A stretch of DNA of 26,725 nucleotides from Verrucomicrobiales bacterium (GTDB lineage Bacteria; Verrucomicrobiota; Verrucomicrobiia; Methylacidiphilales; JAAUTS01). Below, piece by piece: positions 17,112 to 26,725 of the stretch (position 1 is its first letter; each line of letters starts with the position of its first letter). The translations under genes were made by a program, and so were the position numbers. Below the pieces are notes generated by a model that was given only the letters and a program-made list of their open reading frames with translations, searched no databases and was not told the DNA's origin. The stretch spans positions 1-26,725 of the forward strand of contig JAITHY010000089.1 of the NCBI GenBank assembly GCA_031279715.1. The letters run 5' to 3'.

Positions 17112-17332
17112 GGTTTTTTATTTGCGAGTTGAGCGTCTTTTTGACAACCGCTGACCGTCACCGCCGACAATAAAGTGAGCGTCAGCGAAGGGCGTCTAAA
17201 TTTCCGACTACATTGTCCCATGTCCAAAATAAGGGACAGGTTAAAAATTTGTTGACAAACAAAAACACCATTGATAACCAGCGAGTTATATATTAAATTT
17301 GTTCAACATTGCGACAGCGACAGCCAAGGTAG

Positions 17333-17351
17333 CGGCGGCCTTTCGCCGCCG
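17333..17351. repeat. REP-like hairpin A
   Basis: CGGCGGC-CTTTC-GCCGCCG, 7-bp perfect arms, preceded by AAGGTAG. It resembles the inverted complement of hairpin B, so the two form a head-to-head pair like a BIME. Confidence 0.5.
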
Positions 17352-17425
17352 TTGGCACGGGCGGGCGGGATGAGTGTCAGCGAGAGATTGCACGCGGGGG
17401 TGAACGTCAGCGGGCATGGTGAACC

Positions 17426-17446
17426 ACGGCGGTGAGACGCCGCCGT
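17426..17446. repeat. REP-like hairpin B
   Basis: Arms ACGGCGGTG and CGCCGCCGT around AGA, 9 bp including one G-U pair. Read on the minus strand it opens with TAACGGCGGC, similar to the TAGCGGCGGC of hairpin A. Confidence 0.5.
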
Positions 17447-17561
17447 TACTTTCGCCGACGCAGGGGCGCCTTGTTGAAGTGAACTGCTATGGTATATTTT
17501 GAGCCGCGCCCAGATTTGGCGCCATTTTTTCCATGTCACCGTCAGCGGCGCCGCCCTCTGC

Positions 17562-20429
<2,868 letters not shown>

Positions 20430-20494
20430 GGTTTTTTTGAAGACACAGATTAACACAGATGCTCACGGCTGAACACTTGGTAAATTTTGGTGGA

Positions 20495-20522
20495 TTTACA
20501 GCGCGGGGTGCGGCATTATCAA
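20495..20522 (+). promoter_or_regulatory. Putative hisF promoter, near-leaderless
   Basis: TTTACA (20495-20500), a 16-base gap and TATCAA (20517-20522), which ends nine bases before the ATG at 20532. No Shine-Dalgarno sequence. The geometry is nearly that of the bioB promoter. Confidence 0.45.
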
Positions 20523-20531
20523 CCGTTAATC

Positions 20532-21293
20532 ATGCTGGCGAAAAGAGTCATACCTTGCCTGGATGTGGACGGCGGGCGCGTCGTCAAAGGGGTGCGTTTT
20601 GTTGAAATCCGCGACGCGGGCGACCCCGTCGAGGCGGCGGTTGCTTATGACCGGCAGGGCGCGGACGAGCTGGTTTTTCTCGACATCACCGCGTCCAGCG
20701 ACGGACGGGCGACGATGCTCGATGTTGTGCGGCGCACGGCGGAGAATGTGTTTATGCCGGTCACCGTCGGTGGCGGCATCAGGGCGGTGGAGGATATGCG
20801 GAAAATGTTGCACGCTGGCGCGGACAAAATCAGCGTGAACACCAGCGCCGTGCAACGCCCCGAACTCATCAGCGAAGGCGCGGACGCGTTCGGCTGCCAG
20901 TGCATTGTTCTCGCCATCGACGCGAAGCGCCGCGCTGACGGTCACGGCTGGGAAGTTTTCACCCACGGCGGCCGCACACCGACGGGTCGCGACGTGCTCG
21001 AATGGGTGCGCGAGGGCGAGCGTCGCGGGGCAGGGGAGATTTTGTTGACGAGCATGGACGCTGATGGCACGCAAGCGGGTTATGATTTGGAGTTAACACG
21101 CGCCGTGTCGGAGGCGATGGCGCTGCCGGTCATCGCCAGCGGCGGCGCGGGCGGGCTGGAGCATTTCGCCGAGGCGCTGACGGCGGGCCGGGCGCAGGCG
21201 GCGCTGGCGGCGAGTTTGTTTCATTTCGGGCGGCTGACCATTCCGCAAGTGAAAAACTATCTCGCTGACCATGACGTGCCGGTGCGGGTGTGA
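20532..21293 (+). CDS. hisF: Imidazole glycerol phosphate synthase cyclase subunit HisF
   Basis: 253 residues, close to the usual length. HisF uses ammonia delivered by HisH to convert PRFAR to IGP and AICAR in histidine synthesis. The (beta/alpha)8 barrel begins MLAKRVIPCLDVDGGRVVKG, with catalytic Asp11; the second catalytic residue, Asp130, is in VLAIDAKRR. Phosphate-binding motifs VTVGGGIR (78-84), TSMDADGTQAGYD (173-185) and IASGGAGG (201-208) are intact. The start at 20532 matches the family; an earlier in-frame codon at 20487 adds an unrelated tail. HisH and other his genes are not adjacent, so it is a lone his gene here. The ADG insertion after AKRR is repeat-encoded in a loop that tolerates variation. 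Its stop is three bases from the convergent hipA stop. Confidence 0.95.
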   Translation: MLAKRVIPCLDVDGGRVVKGVRFVEIRDAGDPVEAAVAYDRQGADELVFLDITASSDGRATMLDVVRRTAENVFMPVTVGGGIRAVEDMRKMLHAGADKISVNTSAVQRPELISEGADAFGCQCIVLAIDAKRRADGHGWEVFTHGGRTPTGRDVLEWVREGERRGAGEILLTSMDADGTQAGYDLELTRAVSEAMALPVIASGGAGGLEHFAEALTAGRAQAALAASLFHFGRLTIPQVKNYLADHDVPVRV

Positions 21294-21296
21294 GTG

Positions 21297-22544
21297 TCAG
21301 CGGGATTTGCTGAATACCAGCGTTGCGTTGCGCTGGATGGTATCCGCCACGCGCTGAATCGTTACGTCACTGACACCGCTGACGGTCGCCACATCCGTCC
21401 ATTTGCTGATGCCGCTGTTCATTTGCTCAAACACCGCGCTCACATCACCGGATTGCAATTCTCCCTCGTCGGCGAGACGCTGAAAGTCAGCGCGGGTGAT
21501 GTGGTTGTCATGGCCGCACACTCGCATGGCGCGACCGGCGGTCTCCGACCACTCGGCGTAGGTGATGTCGTACGCGGGCGACAGCCACCATTCGCGGCCG
21601 TTGGACAGGAAGGCGTGGTTTTTGTCGTGGTCGTCGTGGTTGTTGACCAGCACGTTGAACATCGCGCGGCGGAACACTTCCAGCTTTTGGGTGTAGTCGC
21701 GCGTCACGGCTCCGGTCACTTTGATAAAGCCGGCGTAATCCGCGTAGCCTTCGGGATATTGACCCTCGGTCAGCCCCGCGAGCGACGCCAGATGATACCG
21801 CTGCAACTGACGGTTCAAGTCAAAGCGCTTAACGGCGAGATGCGTCAGGTTGCCGAGCGGCGACGGTGTGGTGAACAGGTATGTCTCCGCCGCGCTGACG
21901 CCGCACTGCGCGGCGAGTTGCATCAGGCTGTGCTCGACGCGCGGCTCCTCGTCATCGGGATCGGTTTGGAACTTGACCAGCACGGACTCGCGCTCCGGCG
22001 CGTTGCTGATGAACAGCGTGTTGGCGAGGCGGTCATGGCTCAGCAACGCCTTGGGCTGGGCGCCGCCGGCGGTGCCGGATTTTCTCACGAGTTCGCGCAA
22101 GTTGAACCGCCCGTCTTCCTGCTGCATCCGGTGCGCCTCAATCAACTTGAACAACTCGATGGCGTCGTTCATTTTCGCGCCGCCGGCGTTCAGCTCGGGC
22201 TTGAACGTCAGCGCCCCCAAGCCGTTGTCGCCCACGTAGGCGAGACTTTCCAACGGCCCGGGCGCCGACAGTCCGCGGCTTTTGAAATAGGCTTTCATCA
22301 ACCGCGTGCCGTAAGTGTCGGGCAGACTGTCAGCGAGAATGCCGGGCAGGTTGTTGAACTGAGCGTCAGCGCGGAGATACGGCTCGTACGCCAGCGGCAT
22401 CCGCAGCGGGGACAACTCGATTTGCGTCTGGACAAATTCGGGCGCGTACACGAAAGACGTGCCCTTGCCGAAATAGCGAACCTGTCCCACGGGCAGTCCG
22501 AGGAAAAACACATACACGCCGGAGGATTGAATTTGCGCGGTCAT
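21297..22544 (-). CDS. hipA: HipA-family serine/threonine kinase toxin
   Basis: 415 residues, near the 440 of E. coli HipA, which phosphorylates glutamyl-tRNA synthetase and causes dormancy. Recognisable parts are the N-terminal HipA_N block (FYAPEF-like FVYAPEF, FNNLPGILADSLPDTYG at 63-79), the ATP loop SGTAGGAQPKAL (156-167), ATP-contact lysine in LVKF (189-192), KRFD (239-242), the catalytic loop NNHDDHDKNHAFL (301-313) and the metal-binding Asp326 in SPAYDIT. All kinase elements look intact, so the toxin should be active. The start overlaps the antitoxin stop by four bases (ATGA), with AAAGGAG just upstream. The stop TGA is part of a CGCTGAC repeat copy. Confidence 0.92.
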   Translation of the reverse strand: MTAQIQSSGVYVFFLGLPVGQVRYFGKGTSFVYAPEFVQTQIELSPLRMPLAYEPYLRADAQFNNLPGILADSLPDTYGTRLMKAYFKSRGLSAPGPLESLAYVGDNGLGALTFKPELNAGGAKMNDAIELFKLIEAHRMQQEDGRFNLRELVRKSGTAGGAQPKALLSHDRLANTLFISNAPERESVLVKFQTDPDDEEPRVEHSLMQLAAQCGVSAAETYLFTTPSPLGNLTHLAVKRFDLNRQLQRYHLASLAGLTEGQYPEGYADYAGFIKVTGAVTRDYTQKLEVFRRAMFNVLVNNHDDHDKNHAFLSNGREWWLSPAYDITYAEWSETAGRAMRVCGHDNHITRADFQRLADEGELQSGDVSAVFEQMNSGISKWTDVATVSGVSDVTIQRVADTIQRNATLVFSKSR

Positions 22545-22957
22545 AAAGCTCCTTTCGCCGGCGGCTTGGCGGGGAGCTTGGCGAGCCAGTCCTTGAGCGT
22601 CAGCGGACCGGATGACGCATACGCTTCTTCCCGCAATTTCATCGGCGGCGGCACGAAGTCAATCGGTGGCGTTTCGCGCGTGTTCAAAATGCCGTAAAAA
22701 TCATCCAGCCGGTTCAACGCCTCGCAAATCCGCAAAAACCGCGCCAGAGAAATTTTGCCCTTTTGCTCGAAGTAACGGTAAGTGACAAGGTTGATGCCGG
22801 TGCGTTCCGCCAATTCTTGTTGCGTCAATTTTTTTTGTTTCCGCAACGCGATAACTTGCCGCCGCAACCGCTCGCCAATATCGCCCGCGCTTTGGAGGCG
22901 ATAGCCTAAGTTATCGCCGGATTGGTTGATGCCGAGTTTTGGTAGTTCTTGTTTCAT
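22541..22957 (-). CDS. hipB: HipB-like antitoxin, XRE-family DNA-binding protein
   Basis: 138 residues, longer than E. coli HipB (88). The HTH_3 domain spans about 30-90, with the sequence LRKQKKLTQQELAERTGINLVTYRYFEQ. A proline-rich tail follows (IDFVPPPMKL, LAKLPAKPPAKGAL), likely the flexible part that contacts or is degraded from the toxin. It should neutralise HipA and repress its own operon. The ATG is 6 bases after a strong -10, so translation is probably leaderless. Both hipB and the toxin gene carry GTCAGCG repeats at their usual density, which argues that the module has been resident in this genome for some time. Confidence 0.88.
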   Translation of the reverse strand: MKQELPKLGINQSGDNLGYRLQSAGDIGERLRRQVIALRKQKKLTQQELAERTGINLVTYRYFEQKGKISLARFLRICEALNRLDDFYGILNTRETPPIDFVPPPMKLREEAYASSGPLTLKDWLAKLPAKPPAKGAL

Positions 22958-23192
22958 AGTAGTAATATATAACCATGAATTTGAAATATCAAGTAAAAAT
23001 TTTCATTATATGACAAAATTTTATTATTTTTTAGTTATTGATTAGGTGATGTTGCGATTTGAGTGCTGCTTGTTTTGATATTACGGATAAAAATAATAAT
23101 ATATTACCATCATTTTTTAATTATAGGTATTCTTATGAAAAAAATGGTAGTATTTTATGATTATTTTGTGTTTTTGGTGATAATTTTAGCTG
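22958..23192. other. AT-rich spacer between hipBA and the tandem exported-protein genes
   Basis: 235 bases, markedly AT-rich in an otherwise GC-rich window and without a single GTCAGCG copy. It holds the hipB promoter, a TTGA-AATA-TCAA partial palindrome over its -35 (22981-22992), and the start of a possible 30-codon ORF on the plus strand (23135-23227). Confidence 0.6.
22964..22992 (-). promoter_or_regulatory. hipBA promoter, leaderless
   Basis: On the minus strand, TTGATA (22992-22987), exactly 17 bases, TATATT (22969-22964). The -10 ends six bases before the ATG at 22957, so transcription should begin at or next to the start codon. The -35 lies within a TTGA-AATA-TCAA palindrome that could be the HipB operator. 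Confidence 0.65.
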
Positions 23193-24428
23193 TCAATAAC
23201 GCAGCCAGAGTTTGCCCGCATCCATGATTTTGCTATCGGCATCGAAAGCAGGTGGATTATTGCTGGAACGAAGATAAATGGGCGGAAGACGAAATCGGTT
23301 GGGATTGCGCGGGAAGCGGCTGTTCTCGTATTCCTCGGGAAAATTTTTCTGGATGAATTGCAGCCGTTCAGTAGCGTGAGTGACAGCGGTTTGGGGCAGG
23401 ATAAAATTCAACGCATAGCGATAACACCAAGCGGCATTTTCAATTTCTCCCTTGGCTTCCAGCCGCGAACCGTAGAGGCTGACGTTCAGCCCGATGATGT
23501 TTTGTTCCAACCAAACGGGGCGTGCGTTAATTTGCGCCGAGGGGCCGCTGTTGTTGAATGTGCCAAAATTATTTATTTTTTCAATGGAAGTTGGAATTTC
23601 ATTGAACACCCGTTGTTGCTCATCCTTGCGGTCGCAAAATTCCAAAGTCCGGCGGTACGTCAGCGCGCGCCAAGCGGTGACGAGGTCGTTTTGTTGCCCC
23701 GCCTGACGCTGAACATCAAGCAAATATGCGGGTGCCATGAGGTCGTCACGGTCAGCGGGCGGGCGGTAGCGTTCGTCAAGTTGCAAGTAAGCGGGCAGCA
23801 CGCGGGGCAGAATTAGCAATTTCAAACGGGCGATAAAAATCAACTCGCCCCACTGAGGCTGACAAAGAGATTCCGCTTGCTCATGGTCAGTGGGGGTGTC
23901 AGCCTGCAAAATTTTTTGCAATTCCGCCAGAATTCTTAACTCGTTTTTCAGTCTTTGCACGTCATTGTGCTCGTCCGTTTTGCTTTGCAGCCAAGTCAAC
24001 CCGTCAATCACCGCTTGCGCATCCGCCGCGTGATTCACCGCGTACTGCCAGTAAATCGGCTGCTGACGCTCAACCCACACTTCCAGCACCGCCGAGCGCG
24101 GCACCAAGCCCGGCCAGTCCCGCTGTTCCAGCAGTTCGACCAAAATGTCACTGGCTTTGGTGAACTGTCCCGCGTGGTAAGCGTCCAACTGGCTTTGCCA
24201 CGTTTTTACAAAATTCGCCGCAATGCGAAATTGCTCAGCGTCAGCGGCGGCGTTTTGCTGGCGGGAGGTTAGTTTTTGGTGCAACTCGTCAAGCTCGGCG
24301 GATTGTTTTGCCGCAAAACAGGCGGTGCTGAATTGTTCCAGCAAAGAGTCATCAGCCTTGGCGCAAGCAGCGCTCACTGTCAGCGCCAGACAGCAGAACA
24401 GACTCAGTCGTTGAAGCAAGCTGTGCAT
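23193..24428 (-). CDS. Exported protein of unknown family, tandem copy 2
   Basis: 411 residues; not recognised. The start MHSLLQRLSLFCCLALTVSAACAKADD is a signal peptide with likely cleavage after AKA near residue 24, so the protein is periplasmic or outer-membrane facing. The rest is mostly alpha-helical, Gln- and Leu-rich, with some TPR-like feel in the last third (NAAWCYRYALNFI), but no catalytic motif is visible. It is a diverged paralog of the gene just upstream: the blocks LPAYLQL / LPSYLEM, NDLVTAWRAL / GDWVMAWKAL, VWLEQNIIGL / AWLNADIQGL, and the end KNFPEEYENS / KDHPEDYAAA line up in the same order. Only five bases separate it from that gene's stop, so they form one operon. Confidence 0.75.
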   Translation of the reverse strand: MHSLLQRLSLFCCLALTVSAACAKADDSLLEQFSTACFAAKQSAELDELHQKLTSRQQNAAADAEQFRIAANFVKTWQSQLDAYHAGQFTKASDILVELLEQRDWPGLVPRSAVLEVWVERQQPIYWQYAVNHAADAQAVIDGLTWLQSKTDEHNDVQRLKNELRILAELQKILQADTPTDHEQAESLCQPQWGELIFIARLKLLILPRVLPAYLQLDERYRPPADRDDLMAPAYLLDVQRQAGQQNDLVTAWRALTYRRTLEFCDRKDEQQRVFNEIPTSIEKINNFGTFNNSGPSAQINARPVWLEQNIIGLNVSLYGSRLEAKGEIENAAWCYRYALNFILPQTAVTHATERLQFIQKNFPEEYENSRFPRNPNRFRLPPIYLRSSNNPPAFDADSKIMDAGKLWLRY

Positions 24429-24433
24429 GATTG

Positions 24434-25831
24434 TCAGCGAGAGTAAGGATAGCCGACCGGCGGATACATATAACGGACAGCCGGTTCCGCCGCCGCTTTT
24501 TCCGCCGCCGCATAATCCTCGGGATGGTCTTTTTTCAATTCGGCAAGTTTTTTAGTGACAAATTCAATCGGCAGATTTTGCCCTGACAAGCCGGCGACAC
24601 GTTTGTAAGAATTGATGGCGTCAACCAGCAATCCTACTTTTTCTTGATTTTGCGCGGTGCTGAGCAGTGACAATCCTTGAATGTCAGCGTTCAGCCACGC
24701 GGGGAGGGTGCCGGCGTTGGGAGAGTCAAACGCCACCTCACGATACACCGTCAGCGCCTTCCACGCCATGACCCAATCGCCCTGTTCGCGCGCGGCGCTG
24801 ACGGCGCGCTGCAAATACTGTGCCGCGTTTTCGTTTTTTTCCACGAGCAGCGGCTTTGGCATTTCCAAATACGACGGCAGAATTTTCAACAGCAATTCGT
24901 TGCGCAGCGCGCCAGTGCGGTTGCGCGCGCCAGTTTCCGCCTCCGAATTGTAGTTGCTCCGGCCTCTCAAGCACTCGTTGTACGCCTGTCCGAAAAGGTC
25001 CTGTGCACAAGCCTCGTTTGCCGATTGCAAAGTTTTCAAATTGCTCAAATACGCATTTAATTGCTGAGTGTCAGCGTTGTTGAAATTTTGACCGTCAGCG
25101 CCGCGTTTTCGCTGCATCTTTTCCGCCTCGGTGATTAACGCCGGCAAATCCGCTAATGTTTTGCCTTTCAAATCGGGCAGGTTGTTTTCACCCGCCGGAA
25201 AATTTTTCGATTTTTGCATTTCCTCCATCCGCGACAAAAGTTCCGACCGCTGGATGAACGGGTAGTTGCTGGAGTTCTTGGCGAGATTGTCCATGATGGA
25301 ATACGTGGCGGAATAATTGCCCGATTTTTGCTGCATCAAATAATCCTGCCAGTGGCACAGCAAATCCACCGCCGAACCTGCTTTGTCGATGGCGCGGCGG
25401 GAAAGTTCGGTCATGTTGTAATCGTTTGATTTCGCGGATTTGGCGCGGGACAATTTCATCAGCGGCGCGTCCAGTTCGGCGGGTTCTTTGGCGGATAAAC
25501 ATTTTTTCACCGCCGCGTCCACCTGTTCGTCAACTTCCTTGACAAAAACGGTCTCCGCCGCCGCCTGCTGTTGTTGCCATGCTTCCAACAGGGATTTGGT
25601 GATGGCTTGGATTTTTTCATTAGACAATATGGAATTGAGTTGTGAGATTTGTTGCTCAAACTGCTGCGGATTATTTTTGTTCGCCATGGTGCGGCGCATT
25701 TCTTGCACGGCGCGCTGGGTGTAGGAATTAAATTCCACCTCCCGTTGCTTCCAGTGAGAATTATCTTTTTGCACCTCTTCCTTGGCGGCTTCAGCAACAG
25801 CGGCATCAAGTTGTTTGAACAATTCATCCAT
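24434..25831 (-). CDS. Exported protein of unknown family, tandem copy 1 (frameshifted signal peptide)
   Basis: 465 residues from the first usable ATG (25831), mostly helical and rich in Gln, Asn, Lys and Ala; not recognised. It begins inside what should be the mature protein (MDELFKQLDAAVAEAAK). The codons immediately upstream in the same frame read KILPLVLSLTLTQFAAAENVS, a near-perfect signal peptide, but no start codon precedes them in that frame. The ATG at 25907 is one base out of frame. The protein ends in a short Pro/Tyr-rich tail, and its stop TGA lies in a CGCTGAC repeat copy. Paralog of the downstream gene. As read, the product would stay in the cytoplasm; with the frame restored it would be a 490-residue exported protein. 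Confidence 0.7.
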   Translation of the reverse strand: MDELFKQLDAAVAEAAKEEVQKDNSHWKQREVEFNSYTQRAVQEMRRTMANKNNPQQFEQQISQLNSILSNEKIQAITKSLLEAWQQQQAAAETVFVKEVDEQVDAAVKKCLSAKEPAELDAPLMKLSRAKSAKSNDYNMTELSRRAIDKAGSAVDLLCHWQDYLMQQKSGNYSATYSIMDNLAKNSSNYPFIQRSELLSRMEEMQKSKNFPAGENNLPDLKGKTLADLPALITEAEKMQRKRGADGQNFNNADTQQLNAYLSNLKTLQSANEACAQDLFGQAYNECLRGRSNYNSEAETGARNRTGALRNELLLKILPSYLEMPKPLLVEKNENAAQYLQRAVSAAREQGDWVMAWKALTVYREVAFDSPNAGTLPAWLNADIQGLSLLSTAQNQEKVGLLVDAINSYKRVAGLSGQNLPIEFVTKKLAELKKDHPEDYAAAEKAAAEPAVRYMYPPVGYPYSR

Positions 25832-25907
25832 CGAGACATTCTCAGCGGCGGCGAATTGGGTGAGTGTTAGCGACAGGACAAGCGGCAGTATTTTTCCGCA
25901 GGTTCAT
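25832..25907 (-). other. Displaced signal-peptide segment with one-base frameshift
   Basis: From the ATG at 25907 the frame reads MNLRK and, within the A5 run (T25891-25895 on the plus strand), departs from the signal-peptide frame. With four As instead of five it would read MNLRKILPLVLSLTLTQFAAAE and join the gene at 25831. A TATCTT hexamer six bases before 25907 supports that ATG as the true start. Confidence 0.65.
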
Positions 25908-25913
25908 GGGCCC

Positions 25914-25919
25914 AAGATA
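25914..25919 (-). promoter_or_regulatory. Putative -10 of the tandem exported-protein operon
   Basis: TATCTT on the minus strand, followed by GGGCCC and then the ATG at 25907. The -35 is not convincing. No Shine-Dalgarno sequence is present. Confidence 0.35.
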
Positions 25920-25971
25920 GAAGTTTGGCGAGCAAAAGGAAGTGAAAATTTCTGAACGACAGCGTCGCGTT

Positions 25972-26000
25972 TTGACTTGCTCGCAATCTTCGGTTACAAT
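25972..26000 (+). promoter_or_regulatory. Putative trpE promoter, near-leaderless
   Basis: TTGACT (25972-25977), exactly 17 bases, TACAAT (25995-26000). The ATG at 26011 is ten bases further, so the leader would be about four bases, leaving no room for a trp attenuator or ribosome binding site. Confidence 0.65.
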
Positions 26001-26010
26001 CCCACGCTTT

Positions 26011-26725
26011 ATGACCAAAGAACAATTCATCGAACTGGCGAAGCGCGGGAATTTGATTCCGGTGTGGCGGGAGGTGGTCGCTGACCTTGAGACTCCAGTG
26101 TCAGCGTTCATCAAGCTCGACACCGGCTCGCATGCCTTTCTGCTCGAATCGGCGGAAGGCGTGGAGCGGTTCGGGCGCTATTCGTTCGTCGGCAGCGACC
26201 CGAATATTATTTTCTCCCAGCGCGGACGGCGCGTCACCATCAGCGAGGGCGGCGTTACGCGCGAGTTTGAGAGCGACAGCGACCCGCTCGTGGAATTAAA
26301 AAAATTGATGGACACTTATCAAGCCGTCACGGTGGCGGATTTGCCGTTGTTCAGCGGCGGGGCGGTGGGTTGGCTGAGCTACGAGGCCGTTCGTTATTTT
26401 GAGCCGACCGTCCCGCGCGCCGCCTGTGATGATTTGCAATTGCCCGACGCTTATTTCATTGTCAGCGACACGCTGCTGATTTTCGACCATCTCACGCGGC
26501 GCCTCCGCATCGTCGCCAACGCGCATGTCACCGGCTCACCGTCAGCGGCGTATGACGCGGCGGTAAACAAAATCGAGGCGATTGAGGCGAAACTGCGCGG
26601 CGCCATCAGCCATCCGCTGCTGGAGGCGCGGGGCGACTTGCCGACGCCGGCGCACACGCCGAACATGACGAAGGACGACTACATCCGCATGACCGCGAAG
26701 ATGCAGGAGCACATCGCTGCCGGTG
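26011..26725 (+). CDS. trpE: Anthranilate synthase component I, N-terminal part
   Basis: Partial gene running off the right edge; 238 codons are visible. TrpE uses chorismate and ammonia or glutamine (with TrpG) to make anthranilate, the first step of tryptophan synthesis. The N-terminal domain is clear: NLIPVWREVVADLETPVSAFIKL, the feedback-site motif LLES (residues 44-47), RFGRYSFVGSDP, FSGGAVGWLSYEAVRYFE and the start of the catalytic domain at NMTKDDYIRMTAKMQEHI. The LLES motif suggests normal tryptophan inhibition. The rest of the catalytic domain lies outside. Divergent from the tandem exported-protein genes. Confidence 0.93.
   Translation, partial: MTKEQFIELAKRGNLIPVWREVVADLETPVSAFIKLDTGSHAFLLESAEGVERFGRYSFVGSDPNIIFSQRGRRVTISEGGVTREFESDSDPLVELKKLMDTYQAVTVADLPLFSGGAVGWLSYEAVRYFEPTVPRAACDDLQLPDAYFIVSDTLLIFDHLTRRLRIVANAHVTGSPSAAYDAAVNKIEAIEAKLRGAISHPLLEARGDLPTPAHTPNMTKDDYIRMTAKMQEHIAAG

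Larger units (their letters stand above)
17076..17561. other. 486-base non-coding region between TPR operon and uvrA
   Basis: The only long stretch without a credible gene. From left to right it holds the TPR operon promoter, a tandem CACCAAGG (17098-17113), an inverted repeat TGTCCC/GGGACA (17214-17238), a TTTGTT-GACA-AACAAA hairpin (17248-17263), an AT-rich patch (17285-17310), two REP-like GC hairpins (17333-17351 and 17426-17446), and five copies of the GTCAGCG/CGCTGAC repeat. No tRNA or riboswitch could be recognised. It looks like a landing or accumulation site for small repeats. Confidence 0.6.

Noticed and set aside
17303..17539. 78-codon minus-strand frame in the uvrA/TPR spacer
   Set aside because: It runs through the REP-like hairpins, has no family features and no start context.
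26001..26010. trp attenuator or leader peptide before trpE
   Set aside because: The promoter leaves only about four bases of leader, too few for an attenuator or peptide.

Overview
The window reads as a GC-rich chromosomal segment of a Gram-negative bacterium, probably from the PVC group and most likely Verrucomicrobiota. The clues are a surface protein of repetitive beta-strand type at the left edge, a DUF362/polyferredoxin pair, a UvrA whose first zinc module lacks one CxxC pair, an outer-membrane style TPR protein, and hairpin repeats of the ACGGCGGC type. I could run no database search, so the taxon is an inference. There are no rRNA or tRNA genes and no CRISPR array.

Layout. 1-255 (-): start of a secreted repeat protein, divergent from a small XRE regulator (389-607, +). 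669-2192 (-): OLD-type ATPase/Toprim nuclease, divergent from bioB and an MsbA-like ABC exporter (2284-5087, +). 5110-7668 (-): DUF362 protein then a membrane polyferredoxin. 7850-9679 (+): mnmG, carrying a perfect parS-type site inside the gene. 9784-17075 (-): an operon reading TPR protein, peptide-binding lipoprotein, fused OppB-OppC permease, OppD ATPase. 17076-17561: the only long non-coding stretch, with REP-like hairpins. 17562-20429 (-): uvrA, divergent from hisF (20532-21293, +). 21297-22957 (-): hipBA toxin-antitoxin pair behind an AT-rich promoter. 23193-25907 (-): two tandem paralogous exported proteins of unknown family; the signal peptide of the first is frameshifted. 26011-26725 (+): start of trpE.

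The most striking signal is not a gene. The 7-mer GTCAGCG (reverse CGCTGAC) occurs about 123 times by my hand count, roughly one per 217 bases, where about 3 to 5 are expected. It lies in nearly every gene and in the spacers, on both strands, and is often extended to ACCGTCAGCGGC or paired head to head as CGCTGAC-S-GTCAGCG. It leaves its mark on the proteome as recurring LTVSG, VSG, ADG and ALT peptides at permissive sites. This resembles the cyanobacterial HIP1 repeat or a DNA-uptake sequence, but the word matches neither known form.

A second global pattern concerns starts. Several promoter-proximal genes (bioB, hisF, trpE, hipB, the TPR gene, the OLD gene and the first tandem paralog) have a -10-like hexamer only 6 to 12 bases before the ATG and no Shine-Dalgarno sequence, as expected for leaderless mRNAs. 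Operon-internal genes (oppD, hipA, the binding protein) do carry GGAG-type ribosome binding sites.
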